The notes below the pieces were generated by a model. It saw only the letters and a program-made list of their open reading frames with translations, searched no databases and was not told the origin of the DNA. 64,000 bases of DNA. Source: Aeromicrobium chenweiae. GTDB lineage: Bacteria > Actinomycetota > Actinomycetes > Propionibacteriales > Nocardioidaceae. A program made the position numbers and the translations under genes. This document shows positions 1-8,811 of the stretch, one piece after another; position 1 is the stretch's first letter, and each line of letters begins with the position of its first letter. The stretch covers positions 1,798,001 through 1,862,000 of the forward strand of contig NZ_CP026952.1 in NCBI RefSeq assembly GCF_003065605.1. Direction: 5' to 3'.

Positions 1-1674
1 GTCATGGCACAGCGCCTCGAGTGCCAGCCGCAGCGTGGGAACGCTCGCCTCGTACCCGTGGGTGAACCTCGTGGTCAGTCCGTCCAGCAGCAGATCGACC
101 GGCCGGGGCGGCGTCGGCGGGGGAGGCGCTTCCTGGGCTGCTGCTTCGGCCACCTCCCGCAATCCGCGGCCCCGGGAGAGGCGACCGGCGTGGAAGGACG
201 CCTCGAGGGCCTGCACGTAGGCCTCGCGTGCCAGTGCCGCGTCCAGCGGACCCAGCGTCCTAGCGGCGTCGAGAAGCATCGTGGCCCCCTCGCTCCCGCG
301 TGTGGTGTGGAACGCGATCTGGGCGCGGAGCAGCTCGATCCTGGCGCATTGCAGGGCGTCCAGTGGCCCGGCCTCGGCGCTGGCCAACAGCTCCAAAGCA
401 GCGTCCGAGGCGCCGGCGCTGTGGCTGGCGTACGCGGCTTCGAGTGCCCGCGTCGCGCGGACGGCAGCGTCAGGGGTCAGCTCGGCCGCATGCCGCAGGA
501 AGGCGGCCGCGGCAGCCGCACCCCCGCGAGCGCGCGCCCGTCCCGCCGAGTGCTCCAGCCCCGCCGCGGCCTCCTCATCTGGCCCGCTGAAGGACTGCGC
601 GTAGTGCCAGGCGTGCCGGTCGGGATCGGTCCGCGGGTCGGTCGCCTTGGCAAGCGCGCCGTGGACCCGGCGCTTGTCCGGCGGGCTGGCGGCCCGGTAC
701 ACCGCGGAGCGGACGAGTGGATGGCGAAACCGCACGCGCGCGCGGATCTCCAGCAGCCCGCTCGTCTCAGCAGGTGCCGCTGCCTCGTGGGGCATGCCCA
801 GGTGGGTGGCGGCGCGCCACAGCAGCGCGGCCTCCCCGGTCGGCTCGGCCGCTGCCATCAGCAGCAGCAGCCGGGTGTCGGCCGGCAGACTGGCGGAGCG
901 GCGTCGGAAGCTGTCCTCGACACGGCGAGGGACGCTCAGCGCGTCCTCGGGTATCTGGAACCCGCCGGCCAGCTGCGCCACGGGTGCAGCCTGGGGCAGC
1001 TCGAGCAGTGCCAACGGGTTGCCACGGGCCTCGGCGACGATCCGGTCGCGCACGCGGTCGTCCAGCGGTGCACGGACTGCGGCCTGCAGCAGCTCGCGTG
1101 CGTCGACCTCCCCGAGTCGGCTGAGGCACAGCTCGGGCAAGCCGGTCAGAGGATGATCGTCGTTGGTGGGGGAGTCGCGCACCGCGAACACCAGCGCCAC
1201 CGGCTCGGCCCCGAGGCGGCGGGCCACGAACGCCAACAGCTGCGCCGATGCCTGGTCGAGCCACTGTGCGTCATCGACCAGGCACAGCAGCGGGCCGTCC
1301 TCGGTGACCTCGGCCAGCAGGTTGAGGATGGCCAGGCCCACGAGGAAGTTCTCGGGCGCAGCTCCGTGACGTTGCCCGAACGCCACCGCGAGGGCGTCCT
1401 GCTGCGGTTCGGGCAGCTCGCGCGCGCGGTCCAGCATGGGTGCGCACAGCTGGTGGACGCCGGCGAAGGCGAACTGCGTCTCGGACTCCACGCCTGTCGA
1501 GACCTCCACCCGGAAGCCGGCTGCGGCTGCGGTCTCGCGGGCGTGCTCCATCAGGGCCGATTTGCCCATTCCCGCTTCTCCGCGCACGACCAGGGCGCCG
1601 CTGTGCCCTGCCCGTGCCTGCGCGAGTAGCCGGTCGACTGCCTCGCGCTCGGCGCGTCGGCCCAGAAGTTGCAC
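1..1674 (-). CDS. LuxR-family ATPase transcriptional regulator (C-terminus outside window)
   Basis: The reverse strand is open for 558 codons and runs off the left edge with no stop. I place the start at a GTG whose complement lies at 1672-1674, preceded by GGGAG about six bases upstream. The N-terminus holds a Walker A motif, GEAGMGKS (about residues 32-39), and a Walker B-like stretch, LLCLVDDAQW, about 100 residues later. A long alanine- and leucine-rich helical region of the kind seen in large LuxR (LAL/MalT-like) regulators follows. In that family an ATPase module controls a C-terminal LuxR DNA-binding helix-turn-helix, which here would lie beyond position 1 and cannot be checked. It is transcribed away from the ABC exporter genes at 1823-3532, so it may control them; that is inference. 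The forward-strand open frame over the same bases is a shadow. Confidence 0.82.
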   Translation of the reverse strand, partial: MQLLGRRAEREAVDRLLAQARAGHSGALVVRGEAGMGKSALMEHARETAAAAGFRVEVSTGVESETQFAFAGVHQLCAPMLDRARELPEPQQDALAVAFGQRHGAAPENFLVGLAILNLLAEVTEDGPLLCLVDDAQWLDQASAQLLAFVARRLGAEPVALVFAVRDSPTNDDHPLTGLPELCLSRLGEVDARELLQAAVRAPLDDRVRDRIVAEARGNPLALLELPQAAPVAQLAGGFQIPEDALSVPRRVEDSFRRRSASLPADTRLLLLMAAAEPTGEAALLWRAATHLGMPHEAAAPAETSGLLEIRARVRFRHPLVRSAVYRAASPPDKRRVHGALAKATDPRTDPDRHAWHYAQSFSGPDEEAAAGLEHSAGRARARGGAAAAAAFLRHAAELTPDAAVRATRALEAAYASHSAGASDAALELLASAEAGPLDALQCARIELLRAQIAFHTTRGSEGATMLLDAARTLGPLDAALAREAYVQALEASFHAGRLSRGRGLREVAEAAAQEAPPPPTPPRPVDLLLDGLTTRFTHGYEASVPTLRLALEALCHD

Positions 1675-1822
1675 CGGGGGCTCCCGTCGTGCGAGGTCAG
1701 GACGCGCCCATTGTGGCCTACCGGTGAAATCGCCGCTACAGCCTGTTCGTATCACCGGCCCGCACCGTACCCGCCTAAGGGATTTGTACCGACGCGAAGT
1801 CGGCGCGCCCCGGGGGAGCCTG

Positions 1823-2761
1823 ATGTCAGCCAGCCGCCCGCACCGCTTCGACCGGAAGCGGATCCGAAAGGAAGCCATCATCATCACCGACTCTCCCGTC
1901 ATCGAGGTCGACCGCCTGGCCGTCGCCTATGGCGACTTCACGGCGGTCCGCGACCTGTCCTTTCAGGTGCGACGCGGCGAGCTCTACGCACTGCTCGGCA
2001 CGAACGGGGCCGGCAAGACGTCCTCCCTGGAGGTCATCGAGGGTCACCGCCCCAGCGCCTCGGGCACAGTCCGGGTGTTCGGGGAGAGCCCGCAGAACCG
2101 GCGTGCGGTGCGTCCGCGGATGGGCATGATGCTGCAGGAGAGCGGGTTCTCCCGCGATCTGACGGTGAGGGAGTCCGTGAGCCTGATCGGCACGTTGAGC
2201 GGGCGGCGCGACAACGTCGACCGGGTGATCGGGCTGTCCGGCCTGGACCGCAAGAGCAGCACCCAGGTCTCCCAGCTCTCCGGTGGTGAGAAGCGCCGGC
2301 TGGACTTCGCCACGGCCGTGTTCGGCGGGCCAGAGCTGCTCATCCTCGACGAGCCCACCGCCGGCCTCGACATCGGATCGCGTGATGCGCTCTGGGCCGC
2401 CGTGGACCGGCTGCGTGACGAGGGATCCACGGTCGTCCTGACCACCCACTACCTGGAGGAGGCGCAGGAGCGCGCCGACCGCATCGGGCTCATGCACCGA
2501 GGAACGCTGCGCCGCGAGGGCACCGTCGCCGAGCTGACGCAGACCCTGCCCTCCGTGATCAGCTTCGCACTGCCTCCGGGGTCCCCTGAACCGCCGATCG
2601 TTGGAGCGCGAAATGGCAGCTTCCACGTCGAGACCTTCGATCTGCAGGGCGACCTGCACCGGTTGCTGGAGTGGGCGCACCGCGCCGGGGTCGAGCTGCA
2701 GCAGCTGGAGGCCGGCCCGACCCGCCTCGACGACGTCTTCCGTGCCCTCGAAGCCGCCTGA
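1823..2761 (+). CDS. ABC transporter ATP-binding protein (DrrA-like exporter type)
   Basis: This 312-residue protein is a complete ABC ATPase. It has Walker A with core TNGAGKTS (about residues 60-67), a Q-loop near LQESG, signature LSGGE (152-156), Walker B LLILDEP (172-178), and an H-loop in TTHYLEEA. The C-terminal 80 residues, ending TRLDDVFRALE, are typical of the antibiotic/drug exporter subfamily (DrrA/NatA-like). The ATG at 1823 follows GGGGGAG by about five bases. A second Shine-Dalgarno-like AAGGA lies near 1868, but only ATC codons follow it, so the upstream start is preferred. The next gene encodes the membrane partner. Substrate cannot be predicted. Confidence 0.9.
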   Translation: MSASRPHRFDRKRIRKEAIIITDSPVIEVDRLAVAYGDFTAVRDLSFQVRRGELYALLGTNGAGKTSSLEVIEGHRPSASGTVRVFGESPQNRRAVRPRMGMMLQESGFSRDLTVRESVSLIGTLSGRRDNVDRVIGLSGLDRKSSTQVSQLSGGEKRRLDFATAVFGGPELLILDEPTAGLDIGSRDALWAAVDRLRDEGSTVVLTTHYLEEAQERADRIGLMHRGTLRREGTVAELTQTLPSVISFALPPGSPEPPIVGARNGSFHVETFDLQGDLHRLLEWAHRAGVELQQLEAGPTRLDDVFRALEAA

Positions 2762-2812
2762 GCCCACGACCCGCTCCACGACCGCAGCACCGTGCCACGA
2801 AAAGGAACCCCC

Positions 2813-3532
2813 ATGCTCGACATCGCTCGCAGCGAGCTGATCCAGATCTTCCGCAACCGGTTGGTCCTGGTGACCGGTCTGGTCATCCCGGTGGCCTTCA
2901 GCGCGTACGTGGTCCATCAGCACGAGTCCTTCGCCGATCTCGGGACCCTCGGCTACATCCCCGCGATCGTGATGTTCGTCGTGCTTGCGCTGGGGCTCTA
3001 CACCACCGCGGTGACCACGCTGGCCTCCCGCCGGCAGGACCTGTTCCTCAAGCGGCTGCGCTCCACCGCCGTGAGCGACCCGGACATCCTGCTCGGGCTG
3101 CTGCTGCCGCTCACCGTCATGGCGCTCATCCAGGTGGGCGTGATCATGGCCGTGTTCGGTGTGGTCGTCAGCGGCCCGGACCAGATCCCGCTGTTGGTGG
3201 CGGCGGTCCTGGCGACGACGGTGATGATGGGCGCGCTCGCGCTGGCCACAGCGGGGCTCACGAACTCACCCGAGCACGCCCAGGTCACGACGCTGCCGCT
3301 GTCGCTGGTGGTGATCGTCGTGGCCAGCTGGGTGGGGATCACCGGCACGGAGGACCTGGCCTACGTCAAGCGACTCATTCCTGGTGGCGCGGCCACCGAG
3401 CTGGTCATCAATGCCTGGGAAGGTGGGGTTCCCCTCAGCGACTCCCTGCCGCTCCTGCTGCCGACAGCCGCCTGGGTCGGCGCCTCCATCTCGCTGGCCG
3501 TCCAGTTCTTCCGCTGGGAGCCACGCCGATGA
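2813..3532 (+). CDS. ABC-2 type transporter permease
   Basis: The 239-residue product has about six hydrophobic segments and an early IFRNR motif typical of ABC-2 permeases (LIQIFRNRLVL, about residues 9-19). It is the membrane half of the exporter encoded just upstream. The ATG at 2813 sits behind AAAGGAACCCCC. An in-frame GTG at 2792 would add seven residues but lacks a good ribosome binding site. The stop codon overlaps an ATG (ATGA) that opens the short frame at 3529. The order ATPase then permease matches DrrAB-type efflux operons. Substrate unknown. Confidence 0.88.
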   Translation: MLDIARSELIQIFRNRLVLVTGLVIPVAFSAYVVHQHESFADLGTLGYIPAIVMFVVLALGLYTTAVTTLASRRQDLFLKRLRSTAVSDPDILLGLLLPLTVMALIQVGVIMAVFGVVVSGPDQIPLLVAAVLATTVMMGALALATAGLTNSPEHAQVTTLPLSLVVIVVASWVGITGTEDLAYVKRLIPGGAATELVINAWEGGVPLSDSLPLLLPTAAWVGASISLAVQFFRWEPRR

Positions 3533-3660
3533 GCGCGCGTCGCGTCCTGGGCGGACGCTACGAGCTGGGTGAGGTCAGTGCCAAGCCGGGCGACGTCGAG
3601 GACCACCGAATGGCACCAGCCATGAGCGGCCACGCCGACGTGGCCGCAGTCGACTGCTGA
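3529..3660 (+). pseudogene. Short frame resembling the N-terminus of a Ser/Thr protein kinase, cut off
   Basis: A 43-codon frame begins with an ATGA overlap to the ABC permease. Its first residues, RVLGGRYELGEV, look like the opening of actinobacterial PknB-type kinases, where a GRYEL segment leads into the glycine-rich ATP loop. Here the sequence leaves that pattern straight after GEV, has no GxGxxG loop or lysine, and stops at 3660. I read it as a remnant of a kinase gene fused to unrelated sequence. It could instead be a chance short frame or a small unrelated peptide. Known: actinobacterial kinases start this way. Inference: truncation. Confidence 0.3.
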
Positions 3661-4535
<875 letters not shown>

Positions 4536-4536
<1 letters not shown>

Positions 4537-4691
4537 TGAGCCCCGTCGAGAGCATCGTGACGGCCCACCTGGACACCTGGAACGCCACCCACCGAGCACA
4601 GCGGGCTCGGTCCATCGCCTCGGTCTGCTCCTCCGACGTCTCCATCGGCGAGCCCGATGCGCTGCTCTACGTCCTCATCGATGCGCCGTGA
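4536..4691 (+). pseudogene. N-terminal fragment of a SnoaL/NTF2-like protein
   Basis: A 51-codon frame starts in a TGATG overlap with the hydrolase gene. It begins with a helical segment (IVTAHLDTWNA, about residues 7-17) and continues to CSSDVSIGEPDALL. This is the pattern of SnoaL-like proteins, where a helix is followed by a strand carrying an EPDA segment. Such proteins are usually 110-140 residues, so about two thirds are missing. The next gene starts 27 bases after the stop and does not restore the domain. I infer a deletion remnant. A functional micro-protein is less likely. Confidence 0.4.
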
Positions 4692-4717
4692 CGACCTCAA
4701 CCCAGAAGGACGAACAC

Positions 4718-5029
4718 ATGACAGGGATCCAGGTGCTCCCGGACCCGTCCCGCCTGCGCTACCAGGCGAGCATCGACGGCGAGGTCGCAGGCTTTGTCGA
4801 GTACATCCTGACCGACGAGCTGATCGTCTTCACACACACCGAGGTCCACCGACGATTCGAGGGCAAGGGCGTCGGCTCCGCGATCGCCCGGTTCGCGCTT
4901 GACGACGTCCGTGCCGCCGGAAAGCGCAAGGTGATGCCGTTGTGCCCGTTCATCAAGGGCTGGATCGGTCGGCACCGCGAGTACGTGCCCATCGTGTACG
5001 GCGTCCACGAGCCGGCGAAGGACAACTAG
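4718..5029 (+). CDS. GNAT-like N-acetyltransferase (YjdJ type)
   Basis: This 103-residue protein matches the small YjdJ/NATD1-like branch of the GNAT superfamily: a short strand pair (FVEYILTDELIVFTHTEV), then the acetyl-CoA loop RRFEGKGVGSAIA (about 45-57), then a C-terminal PLCPFIKGWIGRH block. These are minimal acetyl-CoA-binding domains whose acceptor is unknown. The ATG at 4718 follows AGAAGGACGAAC. The stop is immediately followed by the start of a second copy at 5030, so the two are almost certainly co-transcribed. Neighbours are a hydrolase upstream and a glutaminase downstream. Confidence 0.88.
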   Translation: MTGIQVLPDPSRLRYQASIDGEVAGFVEYILTDELIVFTHTEVHRRFEGKGVGSAIARFALDDVRAAGKRKVMPLCPFIKGWIGRHREYVPIVYGVHEPAKDN

Positions 5030-5422
5030 ATGATCACGACGCTCAAGGACAAGCTCGGTGCGACCGTGACGGTCACGCTGGAGATCGACAACCCGGTCAG
5101 CTCGTACACAGTGAGCCCAGAGGGGGAACCAGCTGTGGGCCGTGCCGACTTCGTCGATTCCCCCGGAACCGGCCATGACCGGATCTTCTTCCACACCGAG
5201 GTGGACGACGAGTTCGGTGGACGAGGTCTGGCGGGGTTGCTGGTCCGCGTGGCGCTCGACGACAGCATCCGCAGGGGCGTCACTGTCGTGCCGGTGTGTC
5301 CGGTCTTCGCGCGGCACCTGAGGACGCACGGCAGCGAGTTCACCGCGAGAGGCGGAGCGTTCCGCAGACCGACGCCTGCCGACATCGCCGTGGTCACACG
5401 CGCTGCACGAGGCGAAGCATGA
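5030..5422 (+). CDS. GNAT-like N-acetyltransferase (YjdJ type), second copy
   Basis: The 130-residue product is a divergent paralogue of the protein just upstream. It has the same order of motifs: a strand region with RIFFHTEVDDEF, the acetyl-CoA loop GGRGLAGLLVR, and the PVCPVFARHL block. It carries an extra C-terminal tail of about 20 residues. The ATG directly abuts the previous stop codon with no gap, so translation is probably coupled. The low identity between the copies suggests an old duplication or a heterodimer rather than a recent repeat; that is inference. The substrate is unknown. Confidence 0.85.
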   Translation: MITTLKDKLGATVTVTLEIDNPVSSYTVSPEGEPAVGRADFVDSPGTGHDRIFFHTEVDDEFGGRGLAGLLVRVALDDSIRRGVTVVPVCPVFARHLRTHGSEFTARGGAFRRPTPADIAVVTRAARGEA

Positions 5423-5435
5423 CGAAGGAGGGCCG

Positions 5436-6767
5436 ATGCGGTCCATCATTCCCGACTACCTGACCGATGCGCTCGGTGACGTCGAGCCGGACGTCTCGGG
5501 AGAGCTGGCGGCGTACATCCCCGAGCTCGCGGGAGCAGATCCCGATCGCCTGGGTGCCGTCTTCGCCACTTTGGACGGCAGGATCTACGGCGCCGGCGAC
5601 ATCGACCACGAGTTCACGATCCAATCGATCTCCAAACCGTTCACGTACGCGCTGGCGCTGGCTGATCGCGGGTTCTACCCCGTGCTCGACAAGGTCGGCG
5701 TCGAGCCGTCGGGCGAGGCCTTCAACCAGATCTCCCTCGAACAGGGGACCGGGCGCCCGCTCAATCCGATGATCAACGCCGGCGCGATCACCGCGCACTC
5801 CTTGGCCGGCCCGCAAGGGCTGGATCCGGCAGGGCGGGTCGAGCGGGTGATCGACGGCTTGTCGGCGTTCGCCGGCCGACGGTTGGCGGTCGACGAGGCG
5901 GTGTGCGCGTCCGAGATGGCGGACGCGCACCGCAATCTCGCCATCGCGCACATGCTCCGCAGCTACGACATCCTCACCGAGGACCCCACAGCCGTCGTCG
6001 AAGGGTACGTCCGGCAGTGCTCGGTGCTCGTCAGCGCGCGGGACCTGGCCGTCATGGCCGCAACGCTTGCCAACGGCGGGGTGAATCCGCTCTCAGGTGA
6101 GCAGGTGGTCCATCAACCGGTCGTGCGTCAGGTGCTCAGCGTCATGGCCACCTGCGGAATGTACGACGCCGCGGGGGACTGGGCGACACACGTCGGCATT
6201 CCGGCGAAGAGCGGCGTGGCCGGCGGGCTCATCGGGGCGCTGCCCGGACAGATCGGCATAGCCACGTTCTCACCACGGCTGGACGCCCATGGCAACAGCG
6301 TGCGAGGAGTGTCCTTGTTCGAACAGTTCTCGTCCGATGCCGGCCTGCACGTGATGGAGGTGCCGGAGTCTGCGCCCTCGGTCGTGCGGTCGAACCGCGT
6401 CGATGGCGACCAATCGGATGCCGTCCGGGTGATCCAGCTGCAAGGGGGAATCCGCTTCGCCGGCGCCGAGCGAATCGTCCGTGAAGCTGCTGGCAACGCG
6501 TTCCCCGAGACCAGAGTGGCTCTGGATCTCAGCATGGTCTACTCGATCGACGACGTGGCGCGACGCATGCTGCTCGAGGTCACGCGTCGGCTCACCCTGG
6601 ACGGCCACGACGTCTACCTGGTGGACCCGGAATCGATCGTGCCGGATCCCGATCCTGGCGATGGCGGCCGAGTCACCGTTGTCGAAGACCTTGCCCACAT
6701 CGTCCGCAACGTCCACGCTCCCTCGCAGGCCATGAGCGGTCCTGCCGAACTGAGAGTCCCGACATGA
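5436..6767 (+). CDS. glsA: Glutaminase A with C-terminal STAS domain
   Basis: The 443-residue protein hydrolyses L-glutamine to glutamate and ammonia. Residues 1-300 are the serine-dependent beta-lactamase-fold glutaminase. The SxxK catalytic pair sits in QSISKPF (Ser64, Lys67), followed by PLNPMINAGAI and the KSGVAGG motif (near 255). Residues about 320-430 form a STAS domain, with VIQLQGGIRFAGAERIV, as in the long actinobacterial glutaminases; STAS domains usually mediate regulation or protein contacts. It lies 13 bases after the second acetyltransferase, and its stop overlaps the next start (ATGA), so it sits in the middle of an operon. It has no signal peptide. Confidence 0.95.
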   Translation: MRSIIPDYLTDALGDVEPDVSGELAAYIPELAGADPDRLGAVFATLDGRIYGAGDIDHEFTIQSISKPFTYALALADRGFYPVLDKVGVEPSGEAFNQISLEQGTGRPLNPMINAGAITAHSLAGPQGLDPAGRVERVIDGLSAFAGRRLAVDEAVCASEMADAHRNLAIAHMLRSYDILTEDPTAVVEGYVRQCSVLVSARDLAVMAATLANGGVNPLSGEQVVHQPVVRQVLSVMATCGMYDAAGDWATHVGIPAKSGVAGGLIGALPGQIGIATFSPRLDAHGNSVRGVSLFEQFSSDAGLHVMEVPESAPSVVRSNRVDGDQSDAVRVIQLQGGIRFAGAERIVREAAGNAFPETRVALDLSMVYSIDDVARRMLLEVTRRLTLDGHDVYLVDPESIVPDPDPGDGGRVTVVEDLAHIVRNVHAPSQAMSGPAELRVPT

Positions 6768-7513
6768 GCAACCTGGAGCAGCACCCCGCCACAAGTACGT
6801 TCCGGCCAGTCCTGTGTACGTCGATCACCGGGTGCAGGGACAAACTCGTTGCCGTGACTCCTGACGGCGACGTCGTCCACGAGCTGCACGCTCCCGCTCA
6901 TTCTGCGTACGCGCACGCCAGCTGGAGCCCGACAGCTCTCGCCGTCGAGGGCCACGGCGCGGAACGACGGATCTGGGTCGCCGACGGATACGGCGCCTCC
7001 CTGGTCCATGCCTACACGCCGGACGGGTCCTGGCTGATGAGCGCCGATGGGGCGGACTCCGGCACGGCCTTCGACTGCCCGCACGGCATCGTCGTCGACC
7101 AGCGGGGTTCCGAGCCCCTCCTCGTCGTGGCGGATCGAGCCAACCAGCGACTCGTCGAGCTCGGGCTGGACGGACGCACCCGCAGGGTCCTCGCCGACGG
7201 CCAGGTCTGGAGCCCGTCCGGTCTGGCGATCGACGACGACTTCCTGCTGGTCACCGAGCTCTGGGGCGACCTGGTGGTGCTGGACCGCGACGGCGCGGTC
7301 GTCGACCGGATCGCAGAGCAGTCGGTCGAGCCGACACGTCCCGGCTGGCCCAACGCGATGGCCGACGGGGCCGTCGTCCGGCCCAGCACACGCGCCGGCG
7401 CGCTCAACAGCCCCCACGGCATCGCCGTCGACTCGACGGATGGGTCCTGGGTATTCACCGAGTGGTTCATCGGAGGTCGCGTCGTGCGCCTCTCACCCTC
7501 GAAGAAAGGTTAG
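6764..7513 (+). CDS. NHL-repeat / SMP-30-like beta-propeller protein
   Basis: This 249-residue protein contains repeated units of the NHL or SGL type, such as GVVHELHAP-like strands, FDCPHGIVVDQRG, VWSPSGLAIDD and LNSPHGIAVDSTDG. The recurring PxGIAVD pattern marks propeller blades. Relatives are scaffold proteins or lactonase-like enzymes, and no catalytic set can be assigned with confidence. It starts in an ATGA overlap with the glutaminase stop and ends three bases before the formaldehyde dehydrogenase. It has no signal peptide. The propeller may support one of the neighbouring enzymes; that is inference. Confidence 0.82.
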   Translation: MSNLEQHPATSTFRPVLCTSITGCRDKLVAVTPDGDVVHELHAPAHSAYAHASWSPTALAVEGHGAERRIWVADGYGASLVHAYTPDGSWLMSADGADSGTAFDCPHGIVVDQRGSEPLLVVADRANQRLVELGLDGRTRRVLADGQVWSPSGLAIDDDFLLVTELWGDLVVLDRDGAVVDRIAEQSVEPTRPGWPNAMADGAVVRPSTRAGALNSPHGIAVDSTDGSWVFTEWFIGGRVVRLSPSKKG

Positions 7514-7516
7514 ATC

Positions 7517-8740
7517 ATGACAGGCAACAGGGCAGTCGCATACAAGGGTCCCGGAATCGTCGAGGTGATCGACATCGACTATCCGACATTCGAGCTGAAG
7601 GACGGCCCGGGGGTCAACCCCGCGAACATCGGCCGCAAGGTCCCGCACGGGGTGATCCTCAAGACGGTGACGACGAACATCTGCGGCTCGGACCAGCACA
7701 TGGTCCGCGGACGCACGACAGCTCCGACCGACCTCATCCTCGGGCACGAGATCACCGGGGAGGTCGTCGAGGTTGGCCCCGACGTCGAGTTCGTCCAGGT
7801 CGGCGACATCGTCTCGGTGCCCTTCAACATCGCTTGCGGTCGCTGCCGCAACTGCAAGGAGGGCAAGACCGGTATCTGCCTGAACGTCAACCCCGACCGC
7901 CCAGGCTCCGCCTACGGCTACGTCGACATGGGCGGCTGGGTCGGCGGACAGGCCGAGTACGTCCTGGTGCCCTACGCGGACTGGAACGTGCTGATATTCC
8001 CCGACCGCGACCAGGCCCTGGAGAAGATCCTCGACCTCACGATGCTCTCGGACATCTTCCCCACCGGGTTCCACGGTGCGGTCACCGCCGGGGTCGCCGT
8101 CGGCTCGACGGTGTATGTCGCCGGTGCAGGTCCCGTGGGCCTCGCCGCCGCCGCATCCGCGCAGCTGCTCGGCGCTGCCGTTGTCATCGTTGGCGACCTC
8201 AACGACGACCGCCTCGCCCAAGCGCGCAGCTTCGGCTGCGAGACGATCAACGTCGGCGAAGGCGCGGTGCCCGACCAGGTCGCGCAGCTCCTCGGCACGC
8301 CCGAGGTCGACGCAGCCGTTGACGCCGTCGGCTTCGAGGCCCGCAGCCAAGGGCACGGCGCAACAGCCGCCGAAGCACCCGCCACCGTCCTCAACTCGTT
8401 GATGGACGTCACCGCCGCCGGCGGTGCGATCGGCATCCCCGGCCTCTACGTCACCGGCGACCCCGGCGCGGTCGACGACGCTGCCAAGGTCGGCGCCCTG
8501 TCACTGTCCTTCGGCACCGGATGGGCCAAGTCGCTGTCCTTCGCCACCGGACAGTGCCCCGTCATGAAGTACAACCGACAGCTGATGATGGCGATCCTGC
8601 ACGACAAGGTCCACATCGCCCAAGCCGTCAACGCCACCGCCATCTCCCTCGAGGACGCCCCCCGCGGCTACGCCGAGTTCGACGCAGGCGCCGCGACCAA
8701 GTACGTCCTCAACCCCCACGGATACGTGCCCAGCACCTGA
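7517..8740 (+). CDS. fdhA: Glutathione-independent formaldehyde dehydrogenase, zinc-dependent
   Basis: The 407-residue protein belongs to the medium-chain dehydrogenase family. It carries the catalytic zinc region ICGSDQHM and GHEITGEV, the structural zinc set CGRCRNCKEGKTGIC, and a Rossmann motif, AGAGPVGLAA (around residues 195-204). The opening GPGIVEVIDIDYP and the full length match FdhA of Pseudomonas putida. That enzyme oxidises formaldehyde (and disproportionates aldehydes) using tightly bound NAD, without glutathione. The start is ATG 7517 behind GAAAGGTTAGATC. It is the last gene of the 3694-8740 run and is followed by a hairpin. Confidence 0.92.
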   Translation: MTGNRAVAYKGPGIVEVIDIDYPTFELKDGPGVNPANIGRKVPHGVILKTVTTNICGSDQHMVRGRTTAPTDLILGHEITGEVVEVGPDVEFVQVGDIVSVPFNIACGRCRNCKEGKTGICLNVNPDRPGSAYGYVDMGGWVGGQAEYVLVPYADWNVLIFPDRDQALEKILDLTMLSDIFPTGFHGAVTAGVAVGSTVYVAGAGPVGLAAAASAQLLGAAVVIVGDLNDDRLAQARSFGCETINVGEGAVPDQVAQLLGTPEVDAAVDAVGFEARSQGHGATAAEAPATVLNSLMDVTAAGGAIGIPGLYVTGDPGAVDDAAKVGALSLSFGTGWAKSLSFATGQCPVMKYNRQLMMAILHDKVHIAQAVNATAISLEDAPRGYAEFDAGAATKYVLNPHGYVPST

Positions 8741-8763
8741 GCGCAAGACCAGCGAGCAGGCAA

Positions 8764-8795
8764 GGCGCGGACCGACGACAGGCAAGGTCCGCGCC
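8764..8795. terminator. Bidirectional hairpin between convergent genes
   Basis: Ten-base arms GGCGCGGACC (8764-8773) and GGTCCGCGCC (8786-8795) pair perfectly around a 12-base loop. The hairpin lies between the stops of the formaldehyde dehydrogenase gene and the reverse-strand oxidoreductase gene. There is no clear U-tract, which is common in actinobacteria. Confidence 0.7.
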
Positions 8796-8811
8796 CAGGC
8801 ACTGGTGGCAC

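Noticed and set aside
4..1629. A forward-strand open frame of 541 codons over the left end
   Set aside because: It is the antisense of the reverse-strand LuxR/ATPase gene, which has clear Walker motifs; the forward product is arginine- and glutamine-rich without any domain.
1865..1880. An ATC start codon for the ABC ATPase behind AAAGGA
   Set aside because: ATC starts are very rare, and an ATG with a good ribosome binding site exists in the same frame at 1823.
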